This document shows, piece after piece, positions 1-8,016 of a stretch of 64,000 bases of DNA. The stretch covers positions 1,557,501 to 1,621,500 of the forward strand of contig AP024683.1 of assembly GCA_025999455.1 (NCBI GenBank), in the 5' to 3' direction. The translations under genes and the position numbers were made by a program. Below the pieces are notes generated by a model. That model was not told the origin of the DNA. It saw nothing but the letters and a program-made list of their open reading frames with translations, and did not search any database. Origin of the DNA: Geminicoccaceae bacterium (lineage in GTDB: Bacteria > Pseudomonadota > Alphaproteobacteria > Geminicoccales > Geminicoccaceae). Every line of letters begins with the position of its first letter. The first letter of the stretch is position 1.

Positions 1-356
1 TCCACCGCCGCCAGTTCCGCCCGTTCCTCGAGCGGCAATCCGTCGACGTCGCGATCGTCGACGTGCCGTGGAACGGGATCCTCGAATCCGTCAAGATCGC
101 CGCCTTGTGCGAGACCTTTTCGGTCAATTGTGCGCCGCACAATTTCTACGGCAATCTCTCGACGGCGATGAGCGCGCATTTCTGTGCGGCGATCCCGAAC
201 TTCCGGATCATGGAGATCGACATCGACGACGTGCCGTGGAAGGACGAGGTCGTGACACCACCGCGCATCGAGAACGGCCATCTCCTGCTCGGCGACGCGC
301 CGGGTTGGGGGGTGGAGGTGAACGAGGCCGCCATCCGCCGCCACGCTCCCCGCTGA
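1..356 (+). CDS. Mandelate racemase/muconate lactonizing enzyme family protein (C-terminal fragment)
   Basis: Only the C-terminal end is in the window; the open frame enters at the left edge (reading frame from base 3) and stops with TGA at 354-356. The residues NCAPHNFYG and the following IPNFRIMEIDIDDVPWKD are typical of the enolase-superfamily barrel end, where the His of the PHN segment is usually the general acid/base. The family dehydrates or epimerises sugar acids and related carboxylates; the substrate cannot be told from this fragment. Family assignment is good, function is not. Confidence 0.8.
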   Translation, partial: HRRQFRPFLERQSVDVAIVDVPWNGILESVKIAALCETFSVNCAPHNFYGNLSTAMSAHFCAAIPNFRIMEIDIDDVPWKDEVVTPPRIENGHLLLGDAPGWGVEVNEAAIRRHAPR

Positions 357-410
357 AGCGACCGGCCGGGCGTGCTAGAGTAGCGTCGGTCGTGGCTCGG
401 AGGGCGGCCT

Positions 411-956
411 TTGGGCGAGGCGGCGGAGCAGCTCTGGACGGTCGAAGCCTTCTTGGCGCGCGGTGAGCGGCCGGGGGTTCGCGAGGAGCTCGTCGACGGG
501 CGGATCGTCGCGATGGCCCCGCCGCGCCCGGTCCACGGCGTCGTCGTCCAGAACACCGCCTTCGCGATCCGCAGGCGGCTCCGCCCGCCCTGTCGCCTGA
601 TCGGCGAGGCGGCGATCCGGATCGACGACCGGACACTTTTCGAAGCCGATCTCGCGGTCGCCTGCGGACGACCCGATCCGCGCGCCGAGACCGTCGATCC
701 GGTCCTCGTGGTCGAGGTGCTCTCGCCTTCGACCCGAGAGTTCGATCTCGGCCGCAAGGCTTACGCCTACAGCGAGCTGCCCTCCTGCCGCGAGATCTGG
801 CTCGTCGACAGCGAGCAGCGTTGGGTCAGGGTCTGGCGGCGGCTCGCCGAGGGCTGGAGCGTGAGCTTGCCGATGCGGGGCTCGGTCCGGTTCGAGAGTG
901 CCGTGCTCGGCGATTCGATCGAGCTCGACGCGTTCTACGAGGAGAGCGGGCTCTAG
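411..956 (+). CDS. Uma2 family (DUF820) restriction-endonuclease-fold protein, copy 1
   Basis: 181 aa from a TTG start preceded by GGAGG. It shows the Uma2 layout of a PD-(D/E)xK-like fold: Glu in REELVDGRIV near residue 25, Asp in ADLAVAC near 82, and the E-x-K pair in VVEVLSPSTREFDLGRKAY (residues about 100-118). Proteins of this family are common in multicopy in some phyla and have no well established role; nuclease activity is inferred from fold only. It is followed 60 bp later by a paralogue of identical length that is nearly the same at both ends and different in the middle, so a tandem duplication is clear. Confidence 0.85.
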   Translation: MGEAAEQLWTVEAFLARGERPGVREELVDGRIVAMAPPRPVHGVVVQNTAFAIRRRLRPPCRLIGEAAIRIDDRTLFEADLAVACGRPDPRAETVDPVLVVEVLSPSTREFDLGRKAYAYSELPSCREIWLVDSEQRWVRVWRRLAEGWSVSLPMRGSVRFESAVLGDSIELDAFYEESGL

Positions 957-1016
957 GGACCGCGGGTCGGCGGTTGCGGAGAGGGCGACGAGCGGAGTTT
1001 CTTCGGAGGAGAGCCT

Positions 1017-1562
1017 TTGGGCGAGGCGGCGGAGCGGTTCTGGACGGTCGAAGCCTTCTTGGCGCGCGGTGAGCGGCCGGAGGTGCGCGAGGAGCTCGTC
1101 GACGGGCGGATCGTCGCGATGGCCCCGCCGCGCGACCAGCACGGCACGATCGTCGCCAATGCGAGCTACGAGATCCGCCGTCGCCTGCGGCGACCCTGCC
1201 GGGTGGTCGCGGACACGGGCGTGCGGATCGACGAGACGAGCTTGTTCGTGCCGGATCTCGTCGTCTCCTGCTCGCCACGGGACGCCGACGGGCGGACGGT
1301 CGATCCGGTCCTCGTGGTCGAGGTGTTGTCGCCGTCGACGCGGGATTTCGATCTCGGCCGCAAGGCTTACGCCTACAGCGAGCTGCCCTCCTGCCGGGAG
1401 ATCTGGCTCGTCGACAGCGAGCAGCGCTGGGTCAGGGTCTGGCGGCGGCTCGCCGAGGGTTGGAGCGTGAGCTTGCCGATGCGGGGCTCGGTCCGGTTCG
1501 AGAGTGCCGTGCTCGGCGATTCGATCGAGCTCGACGCGCTCTACGAGGAGAGCGGGCTCTGA
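1017..1562 (+). CDS. Uma2 family (DUF820) protein, copy 2
   Basis: 181 aa, TTG start after GGAGGAGAG, same length as the upstream copy at 411-956. Residues 1-40 match copy 1 with about four differences and residues 99-181 with only two (E/D after STR, and F/L near the end), whereas residues 41-95 differ at many positions (for example QHGTIVANASYEIRRR versus VHGVVVQNTAFAIRRR). The E-x-K and acidic residues of the nuclease-like core are retained in both. The mosaic pattern points to a duplication with later gene conversion of the ends or selection for change in the centre. Function unknown. Confidence 0.85.
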   Translation: MGEAAERFWTVEAFLARGERPEVREELVDGRIVAMAPPRDQHGTIVANASYEIRRRLRRPCRVVADTGVRIDETSLFVPDLVVSCSPRDADGRTVDPVLVVEVLSPSTRDFDLGRKAYAYSELPSCREIWLVDSEQRWVRVWRRLAEGWSVSLPMRGSVRFESAVLGDSIELDALYEESGL

Positions 1563-1580
1563 GGGACGCGCATCGGCGGC

Positions 1581-2240
1581 TCAGAGCACGCCGTATTTCG
1601 CGAAGACCTCGGCGAGCTTCGCACCCTTGGCGAGCTCTTCGCGGGTGTGGTTCTCGCCGCCGATCTTGGCGAGGGCCGCCGTGATCACCTCCTCCTCGCG
1701 CTCGCGAGGGATCACCACGACACCGTCCACGTCGCCGAAGACGAGATCACCCGGGCGGACGAGCACGCCGCCGCAATTCACCGTGACGTCGCGTTCCATC
1801 ATCTTGCCGCGGCCCTTCGAATCGAGCGGGCCGATGCCGCCCGCGAAGACCGGGAAGCTCGCCTGGCGGATGTGGCGGACGTCGCGGACGAGCCCGTCGG
1901 TCACGCAGCCCACGGCACCTCTGGCCTTGGCGGCGGTGGTCAAGAGCTCGCCCCAGGGCGCGATCCGCTCGGTCGGGCCGCCACAAGCGAGGACCGCGAC
2001 CTCGCCCGGGCGCAGATCGTCGACGAGGGCGATCTCGACGGCATAGGGGTTCTCGCCCGGGACCACCTCCCAGACCGGCATGTAGAGGCCGGTCCGCGCC
2101 CGCCCGAACAGCACGAGGCCGTCGTCGAGCGGACGGACGAAGGGCCGCATCGCCTGGTTCGGTAGCCCCAGGGCATCGAGCGTGTCGGAGAGGACGGCGG
2201 CGTAGAGCACGCCTTTCAAGGAATCGACATCGAACGCCAC
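1581..2240 (-). CDS. RraA-like / 4-hydroxy-4-methyl-2-oxoglutarate aldolase family protein
   Basis: 219 aa with a GTG start at 2240 preceded by GGAGG at 6 nt spacing; the open frame continues further upstream but that part looks like a chance extension. The GGxGPLDSKGRGK region and DGLVRDVRHI, with the Arg-Asp pair used for Mg2+/pyruvate enolate binding, fit the RraA/HMG-aldolase fold, and the C-terminal GDLVFGDVDGVVVIPRE is a hallmark. Such enzymes cleave 4-hydroxy-4-methyl- or 4-carboxy-4-hydroxy-2-oxo acids to pyruvate in aromatic degradation, but many homologues have other unknown substrates; no aromatic genes adjoin it. A second RraA homologue lies at 51895-52593. Confidence 0.85.
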   Translation of the reverse strand: MAFDVDSLKGVLYAAVLSDTLDALGLPNQAMRPFVRPLDDGLVLFGRARTGLYMPVWEVVPGENPYAVEIALVDDLRPGEVAVLACGGPTERIAPWGELLTTAAKARGAVGCVTDGLVRDVRHIRQASFPVFAGGIGPLDSKGRGKMMERDVTVNCGGVLVRPGDLVFGDVDGVVVIPREREEEVITAALAKIGGENHTREELAKGAKLAEVFAKYGVL

Positions 2241-2380
2241 GCGCGCCTCCCACCTCGTCGCGACGCCGAGGCTAGCCGGCTCGGCGGCGGGACGGCAGGG
2301 GGCGCGGCGCATGCGCCGTTTGCCGCGCCGGACCGGGTGAGGCTAAGAGGCGCCGGCAGCTCGGGGGTGAGCAGCGGACC

Positions 2381-3343
2381 TTGGCCCGACATTTCCTCTT
2401 CGCGAGGCTCGGCGAGCAGCTCGCCGAAGGCGGTGCGCTCGAACGAGCGCTCTGGGCCTTCGAGGGCGGGCTCGCGGCGGGTGCTTGGCGGCTCTTCGCG
2501 AGCTTGCCGGTCGAACGGGCGTCCGAGCTCGGCGCCGCGCTCGGCCGGCGGCTCGGGCCGCGATTGAAGAAGCACCGCCACGTCCTCGCCAACCTCGCCG
2601 TGGCCCTCGCCGATCGTCCGCCCGAAGAGCGCGCCGCGATCGCCCGGGAGAGCTGGGCCAACGCCTTCCGCATGCTCGCCGAGCTGCCGCATCTGCCCGA
2701 CCTCGTCGCCGGCCGCAGCGGTGCTATCGAGGTGGTCGATCCCTTCGGTGTGCGGGCGGCGCTGCGCGGACGGCCGGCGATCTTCGTGACCGCGCATCTC
2801 GGCAACTGGAACCTGACACCGGTCGCCGCCGCCCGCGCCGGGATCCCCACGACGGTGATCTACCGCGCCCAGACCAACCCGCGGATCGAAGCTTTGTTCG
2901 TGCGGGCGCGCGCCGAGCTCCCCTGGCGCCACATCGAGGTCGAAAAGGCGGCGCGCGGGATGCTGCAGGAGCTCGACGCGGGCCGTTCGGTGGGCCTGTT
3001 GCCCGACCAGCGCTTCGAGGACGGCGTGCTCGTCCCCTTCTTCGGCCGGCCGGCCCCGACCCCGGTCGCCCCGGCGCGGATCGCCGTGCAGAGGAAGTTG
3101 CCCTTCGTGGCCGCGCGGGTGGTCCGGCTCGAGGGCTGCCGGTTCGAGATCCGGGTCGAGCCGCCGCTCGAGCCCGACCCAGCGATCAAGGACGCGCGCG
3201 AGCGGGCCTACGCCTTGACCGCGGCGCTCAACCGGCTCTTCGAGGGCTGGATCCGCGAGCATCCCGAGCAGTGGCTGTGCGCCAAGCGGCGCTGGCCGCG
3301 CACGGTCGCGGACCCACGAGCGGTGGAGAACGGCGGATCTTGA
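2381..3343 (+). CDS. LpxL/HtrB-family lysophospholipid/lipid A acyltransferase homologue
   Basis: 320 aa from a TTG start at 2381. The protein has an N-terminal hydrophobic/amphipathic segment, then VTAHLGNWNLTP (His139), a central segment with LLPDQRFEDGVLVPFFGRP resembling the acyl-acceptor pocket motif, and a C-terminal EQWLCAKRRWP typical of the LpxL family. The expected HX4(D/E) catalytic motif reads H-L-G-N-W-N, so the acidic residue is replaced by Asn144; activity may be altered. Family members transfer acyl chains to lipid A or related envelope lipids at the inner membrane. The stop overlaps the start of the next gene, an ELM1-family protein, suggesting a coupled envelope function. 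Confidence 0.85.
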   Translation: MARHFLFARLGEQLAEGGALERALWAFEGGLAAGAWRLFASLPVERASELGAALGRRLGPRLKKHRHVLANLAVALADRPPEERAAIARESWANAFRMLAELPHLPDLVAGRSGAIEVVDPFGVRAALRGRPAIFVTAHLGNWNLTPVAAARAGIPTTVIYRAQTNPRIEALFVRARAELPWRHIEVEKAARGMLQELDAGRSVGLLPDQRFEDGVLVPFFGRPAPTPVAPARIAVQRKLPFVAARVVRLEGCRFEIRVEPPLEPDPAIKDARERAYALTAALNRLFEGWIREHPEQWLCAKRRWPRTVADPRAVENGGS

Positions 3344-4533
3344 GCGATCGTCCCGGCATCGACCGGCCGCCCCGGACCTGGCTCATGCTCGGCCACAAGG
3401 TCGGCGACAACGGCCAGGTGCTGGCCTTGGCCGAGGGCTTGGGCTGGCCCTACGAGGTCAAGCACCTCGTCTACAAGAAGACCGAGCTCGTCACGAACCT
3501 GCTCGCGGGGCCGACGCTGCGCGGCCTCGTCGTCGAACGGTCGAGCCCGCTCGAGCCGCCTTGGCCCGACCTCGTGATCTCGGCCGGCCGGCGCAACGAG
3601 CCGCTCGTGCGCTGGATCCAGCGCGAGGCGGGCGGGCCCGGCAAGGTCCGGCTCGTCCACGTGGGCCGGCCCTGGGCGCGCCACGAATGCTTCGATCTCA
3701 TCGTCACCACGCCGCAATACCGCCTGCCCGAGAAGCCCAACATCCTGCACAACGAGGCGCCGTTGCACCGGGTGACGGCGGCGCGGCTCGCCGAGGCGCG
3801 ACGCCGCTTCGCCGACCGCTTGGCCCATCTGCCGCGGCCGCGGATCGCGGTGATCCTGGGCGGCAACGCCGGGCCCTACAGCATGGACCGCGAGAACGGC
3901 GCGGTGCTCGGCTGGTACGCGGCCGAGCGGGCGCGCGAGGCGGGCGGCTCGCTCCTCGTGACCTCCTCGGCGCGCACGCCCGAAAAAGCGGTCGACGCGC
4001 TCGAGGCCGAGCTCGACGTGCCGGCGTTCCTCTACCGCTTCCGCCGCGACGACCCCGACAATCCCTATCTCGGCATCCTGGCCTGGGCCGACGAGCTGAT
4101 CGTCACCTGCGATTCGATGTCGATGCTCGCCGAGGCGATCGCCACCGGCAAACCGGTCTTCATCTTCGACCTCGCCCGCGGCCGCGGCTCGCACCGGCCG
4201 CCCGTGCCGCCCGCCGTGCGCCGCCGCACGCTCCTCGAGCGGCTCGCCGACCTCCGCCTCCAGCCGATCGTCTACCGGCTCGGCATGCTCGTGGGCCCGA
4301 AGCGGCTCACCCGCGACGTCGGCATCATCCACCGCCGGCAGGTGGCGGCCGGCCGCGCCGTCTGGCTCGGCGATCCCTGGCCGCCGCCGGTCGCTCCGCC
4401 GGGCCCGCTGCGCGACCTCGAACGGGCGGTGGCGGCGGTCAAGCGGCTCTTCGACCCCGACTGGGTCCCACCCGAGCGCGTGCTGCAGGCGGGCTCGATC
4501 GGCAGCGAGCTCTTGGCGCGGCTCTTCCAGTGA
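3340..4533 (+). CDS. Mitochondrial fission ELM1 family protein (DUF1022; GT-B-like)
   Basis: 397 aa if read from the TTG at 3340, which overlaps the stop of the acyltransferase gene by 4 nt and is preceded by GGAG. Recognisable blocks are WLMLGHKVGDNGQVLALAEG at the N terminus, WPDLVISAGRRNEP, LVHVGRPWA, IAVILGGNAGPY and VTCDSMSMLAEAIATGKPVF. The last block is the nucleotide-sugar-binding style end of a GT-B fold, so a glycosyltransferase-like enzyme is plausible, but the biochemical role of the bacterial proteins is not established. The name comes from a plant homologue. Coupling to the LpxL-like gene suggests glycolipid or lipopolysaccharide work. Confidence 0.85.
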   Translation: MSDRPGIDRPPRTWLMLGHKVGDNGQVLALAEGLGWPYEVKHLVYKKTELVTNLLAGPTLRGLVVERSSPLEPPWPDLVISAGRRNEPLVRWIQREAGGPGKVRLVHVGRPWARHECFDLIVTTPQYRLPEKPNILHNEAPLHRVTAARLAEARRRFADRLAHLPRPRIAVILGGNAGPYSMDRENGAVLGWYAAERAREAGGSLLVTSSARTPEKAVDALEAELDVPAFLYRFRRDDPDNPYLGILAWADELIVTCDSMSMLAEAIATGKPVFIFDLARGRGSHRPPVPPAVRRRTLLERLADLRLQPIVYRLGMLVGPKRLTRDVGIIHRRQVAAGRAVWLGDPWPPPVAPPGPLRDLERAVAAVKRLFDPDWVPPERVLQAGSIGSELLARLFQ

Positions 4534-4596
4534 GCGGCGGGAGCCCGACTTGACGCCGGCCGCCCCGCCGCCACCTCTCCCGTCCGAGGAGGTCCC

Positions 4597-4953
4597 GTGA
4601 CGGGAAGCGGTGCGGCCTTCGAGCGGATCACGCTGCCGGAGCCTCTGGGCGTGATCCGCCCGGTGCGGTTCGAACGGCAGCACTGGCACCGGCTCGGCCG
4701 GGCCGAGGGCGAGCTTTCGATCGGCTACGACGCGGCCGACCGGCCGGTCCGGATCGAATATCATTGGATCCGCTGGTTGAGCCGCGCCAACCCGGCGCTC
4801 GCCGACGTCTACACGGCCGAGCTCTGGGCGCGCCGGCCGGCGGGCGACTGGCTCTACATCGTCCGCCCGGGGCTCGACCGGTTCGCGATCGTGGCGCACG
4901 CCGATCTGGCCCCGCTCCTGGCCCGCCATCTCGACATCGATCTCGGCGATTGA
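4597..4953 (+). CDS. Hypothetical protein, 118 aa
   Basis: GTG start at 4597 with GGAGG at 4 nt spacing. The product is soluble, rich in Trp and Arg, with no signal peptide or membrane segment; notable residues are RFERQHWHRLGRAEGELSI and RPAGDWLYIVRPGL. I do not recognise the family. It lies between the ELM1 gene and msrA on the same strand, with gaps of about 63 and 27 nt, so it is probably co-transcribed with them. Confidence 0.7.
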   Translation: MTGSGAAFERITLPEPLGVIRPVRFERQHWHRLGRAEGELSIGYDAADRPVRIEYHWIRWLSRANPALADVYTAELWARRPAGDWLYIVRPGLDRFAIVAHADLAPLLARHLDIDLGD

Positions 4954-4980
4954 GCCGGGCGAAGGGGAGGAGACACAGCC

Positions 4981-5637
4981 ATGTGGTTCGGCCGCAAGCC
5001 GCTCACCCTACCGAGCCCCGCGGAAGCCCTTCCCGGCCGCGCCGAACGGCCCGTCCCGCTCTCCGGCCGGCACGCGGTGAGCGGCCGTTCGATCTTGCCG
5101 CCCTTCCCCGAGGGCACGGTCACGATCCAGCTCGGCATGGGCTGCTTCTGGGGGGCCGAGCGCCTCCTCTGGCAGCTCCCCGGGGTCTGGGTGACGGCCG
5201 TGGGCTATGCGGGCGGGCACACGCCGAACCCGACCTACGAGGAGGTCTGCAGCGGCCGCACCGGCCACGCCGAGGTCGTGCTCGTCGTCTACGACCCCTC
5301 GGTCCTCGAGCATGCGGCGCTCTTGAAGGCCTTCTTCGAGGGCCACGACCCGACCCAGGGCATGCGCCAGGGCAACGATGTCGGGACCCAGTACCGGAGC
5401 GCCGTCTATTGGACCGTCGAAGCCCAGCGGATCGCCGCCGAACGGCTCGCCGCGGCTTACGGCGAAGCCCTCGCCCGCGCCGGCTACGGGCCGATCACGA
5501 CCGAGATCCGCGAGGCCGGGCCCTTCTGGTACGCCGAGGAGGACCATCAGCAATATCTCGCCAAGCGGCCCTGGGGCTATTGCGGGCTCGGTGGGACGGG
5601 CGTGCGCTGCCCGATGCCGGCGGGTGTCTCGTCGTGA
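4981..5637 (+). CDS. msrA: Peptide-methionine (S)-S-oxide reductase MsrA
   Basis: 218 aa, ATG start after GGGGAGGAG. It reduces methionine-S-sulfoxide in proteins with thioredoxin as electron donor. The catalytic motif GCFWG is at residues 54-58 (Cys55), followed by [31 protein letters not shown] and [26 protein letters not shown] with candidate resolving cysteines. The N-terminal 45-residue extension before the catalytic domain is typical of the longer MsrA form. The end overlaps the start of the following small gene by 4 nt (GTGA). Confidence 0.97.
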   Translation: MWFGRKPLTLPSPAEALPGRAERPVPLSGRHAVSGRSILPPFPEGTVTIQLGMGCFWGAERLLWQLPGVWVTAVGYAGGHTPNPTYEEVCSGRTGHAEVVLVVYDPSVLEHAALLKAFFEGHDPTQGMRQGNDVGTQYRSAVYWTVEAQRIAAERLAAAYGEALARAGYGPITTEIREAGPFWYAEEDHQQYLAKRPWGYCGLGGTGVRCPMPAGVSS

Positions 5638-5963
5638 GCCGCGCCGGCGCGCTCCTGATCGTCCGCGCGGCCGTGCCGGATCCGGCCGACCGACCGGACT
5701 TCGACCGTTGGTACGAGGAGGAGCATCTGCCCGAGGCGGCGGCGGCGTTCGGCGCGCTCGCCGCGCGGCGCGGCTGGAGCGAGCACGACCCGGCCGTGCA
5801 CCTCGCGATCTACGAGCTCGAGAGCCTCGAGGCGGGCCGGGCGATCCTCGGCTCCGAGGCCCTGCGCGCACTGATCGCGGCCTTCGACCGGCGCTGGGGG
5901 GACCGGGTCACCCGGACCCGCGAGCTCGTCCGGCTCGTCCAAGCGCTCGGGCGAGGCGGCTGA
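5634..5963 (+). CDS. Small EthD/DUF4286-like dimeric alpha-beta barrel protein
   Basis: 109 aa from a GTG that overlaps the msrA stop, implying translational coupling. The sequence [35 protein letters not shown] resembles the first strand-helix unit of ferredoxin-like dimeric barrels, in which a conserved W-Y-x-x-x-H-x-P segment is common, and the rest ([32 protein letters not shown]) fits the second unit. Function is not known; a stress or oxidation role would be inference from its coupling to msrA. Confidence 0.7.
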   Translation: MSRAGALLIVRAAVPDPADRPDFDRWYEEEHLPEAAAAFGALAARRGWSEHDPAVHLAIYELESLEAGRAILGSEALRALIAAFDRRWGDRVTRTRELVRLVQALGRGG

Positions 5964-6055
5964 GGGCGCCCGGCGCCCGGACCTCGAGCTCCGGCACGGG
6001 CGGCGGGGAGTGGCTGCGGAAAAATCCTTGCGTCGATCGATCGCCGAGGCGAATT

Positions 6056-7033
6056 GTGAATCTCTTCGTCTGTCGGAGCATCCGATCGGTGGAAAAAGAC
6101 CTCGTCGTTCGCCACAAAGACGAAATCGTCGCCCGCTACGGACCCTGGACCGCCCACGACATCGATCTCGGTCACGGCGTTCGCACGCTCGGCTTCGACT
6201 TCGAGGCGGACAAGCTCGCGCGCATCGTCCAGATCGTGGCCGATCTCGGCGGCGCCCCGTTCGAGCAGTTGCGAATCCTCGACTTGGGTTGCCTCGAGGG
6301 CGGCTACGCCGTCGAGTTCGCCCGGCGCGGTGCCGAGGTCGTGGCGGTCGAGGGGCGACGGGCCAATCTCGAAAAGGCCCGCTTCGCCAAAGAGGTGCTC
6401 GGCCGCGATCGGCTCGAGCTCGTGCTCGCCGACGTCCGCGAGGTCGACGTCGCCCGGTTCGGCCGGTTCGACGTCGTGCTCTGCCTCGGGCTCCTCTACC
6501 ATCTCGACGCGCCCGATTGCTTCGAGCTCGTCCACCGGATGGCCGAGCTCTCGACCCGGCTCGTCGTGATCGACACCTATGTCGGGACCGGGGCGCTCCG
6601 ACCCTTCGAGCATCGCGGGCGGACCTATTGGGGCCGGCCGATCCGCGAGCACGAGCCCGACGCCTCGCCCGAGGAGCGGCTCGCCGACCTCTGGGCCTCG
6701 CTCGACAATCCGCGCAGCCTCTGGCTCGCCCCGGGCTCGCTGCTGAACCTCTTGGCCGATGCCGGCTTTTCCTCGGCCTTCCGCTGCGAGCTGCCGTTCG
6801 AGCCCGACAAGCCCGCCGACCGGCTCACCCTCGTGGCGATCCGCGGTACGCGGCAGGCGCTCTTGGCGATGCCCGAGGCCTCGGCCGCGCTCGCCCAGGT
6901 CCGCTTGCCGCCGCTCGACCGGCGCCGCCCCTCGCGCAAGCAGCGGCTCTCCTTCATTCTCGCCGAGCGGGCGACCCGGCTCGTGCCGAAGCCGATCCGG
7001 CGGTTCGCCAAGCGGCTCCTGGGCCGCGCCTAG
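6056..7033 (+). CDS. Class I SAM-dependent methyltransferase
   Basis: 325 aa from the GTG at 6056, which has GAGG 6 nt upstream; a second GTG at 6089 is possible. Motif I is LRILDLGCLEGGYAVEFARRG, followed by the acidic end of strand 2 (VVAVEGR) and VLADVREVDVARFGRFDVVLCLGLLYHL as motifs II-IV. The C-terminal 80 residues are basic. The substrate is unknown; related proteins occur in polysaccharide or sugar-modification loci. It stands alone between the msrA group and the convergent dgcA gene, with stops meeting at 7030-7033. Confidence 0.85.
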   Translation: MNLFVCRSIRSVEKDLVVRHKDEIVARYGPWTAHDIDLGHGVRTLGFDFEADKLARIVQIVADLGGAPFEQLRILDLGCLEGGYAVEFARRGAEVVAVEGRRANLEKARFAKEVLGRDRLELVLADVREVDVARFGRFDVVLCLGLLYHLDAPDCFELVHRMAELSTRLVVIDTYVGTGALRPFEHRGRTYWGRPIREHEPDASPEERLADLWASLDNPRSLWLAPGSLLNLLADAGFSSAFRCELPFEPDKPADRLTLVAIRGTRQALLAMPEASAALAQVRLPPLDRRRPSRKQRLSFILAERATRLVPKPIRRFAKRLLGRA

Positions 7034-8016
7034 CCCCAGAGCTCGGGCGGCGGGGGCTGGACGAGGCTGCCCTGATATTTGAGCCCGGGCACGCGGTCCT
7101 CGGCCAACAGGAGCGGCCCGTCGAGATCGACGAAGGTGGCGCGCTGCGCCAACAGGATCGCCGGGGCCATGGCGAGCGAGGTGCCGAGCATGCAGCCCAC
7201 CATGAGGCCGAAGCCGAGCTCCTGCGCGCGCCGGGCGAAGGCCAGGCCCTCGGTGAAGCCGCCGGTCTTGTCGAGCTTCAGGTTCACGACCTCGTAGCGA
7301 CCGACCAGGCGGTCGAGGCTGTCGCTCGCGTGCACGCTCTCGTCGGCGCCGACCGGCACGGGATGGGGGATGTCGGCGAGCATGGCGTCCTGGCCCGCCG
7401 GCACCGGCTGCTCGACGAGCGCCACGCCACACTCGGCCATGACGTCGAGCCAGGAGGCGACCCGATCCGGGTGCCAGGACTCGTTGGCGTCGACCAAGAG
7501 CTTGGCCTTGGGGGCGGCGGCGCGCACGGCGCGGATCCGGGCGAGGTCGCCCTCACCGCCGAGCTTCACCTTCAAGATCGGGCGGTCGGCCGCTTGGCGC
7601 GCCGCTTCGGCCATCGCCTCGGGGGTACCGAGCGAGATCGTGTAGGCGGTCACCAGGGCCTTCGGGGCCTGGATCCCGGCGAGCCGCCAGACCGGCTTCT
7701 TGGCGAGCTCGGCCTCGAGGTCCCAGAGCGCGCAGTCGATCGCGTTGCGCGCCGCGCCCGGCGGCAGGGCCTTGGCGAGCTCGGCCCGGCTGCCACCGCC
7801 TTCGATCAGCGCCCGCACCCGCTCGATCTGGGCGAGCACGCTCTCCACCGTCTCGCCGTAGCGGGCGTAGGGCACGCCCTCGCCCCGGCCCTTGGCGCCG
7901 TTCTCTTGGATCTCGACCAGGACGACGTCGGCGTGGGTGCGGGTGCCACGGGCGATCGTGAAGGGCGCCTTGAGCGCGAACCGCTCGTGGCGGGCTTCGA
8001 GGCGGCGGGCGCTCAC
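7030..8016 (-). CDS. dgcA: N-acetyl-D-glutamate racemase-type enolase-superfamily enzyme DgcA (dipeptide epimerase-like)
   Basis: 328 aa from a GTG at 8016 that overlaps the dgcN stop by 4 nt. The enolase-superfamily catalytic set is visible: KVKLGG (Lys), LLVDANESW (Asp), ALVEQPVP (Glu), VGADESVH (Asp) and VNLKLDKTGG (Lys), the two-lysine arrangement of 1,1-proton-transfer racemases such as L-Ala-D/L-Glu epimerase. Because it is translationally coupled to a DUF1611/DgcN protein, the described DgcN-DgcA route is the better assignment: D-Glu is acetylated and the product racemised to N-acetyl-L-Glu. Pathway assignment rests on family knowledge, not on a test. Confidence 0.85.
   Translation of the reverse strand: MSARRLEARHERFALKAPFTIARGTRTHADVVLVEIQENGAKGRGEGVPYARYGETVESVLAQIERVRALIEGGGSRAELAKALPPGAARNAIDCALWDLEAELAKKPVWRLAGIQAPKALVTAYTISLGTPEAMAEAARQAADRPILKVKLGGEGDLARIRAVRAAAPKAKLLVDANESWHPDRVASWLDVMAECGVALVEQPVPAGQDAMLADIPHPVPVGADESVHASDSLDRLVGRYEVVNLKLDKTGGFTEGLAFARRAQELGFGLMVGCMLGTSLAMAPAILLAQRATFVDLDGPLLLAEDRVPGLKYQGSLVQPPPPELWG

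Noticed and set aside
4764-5633. Long frame overlapping msrA that leads into the small protein at 5634
   Set aside because: The upstream part is antisense-like shadow of msrA; only the end beyond the GTG at 5634 is protein-like.
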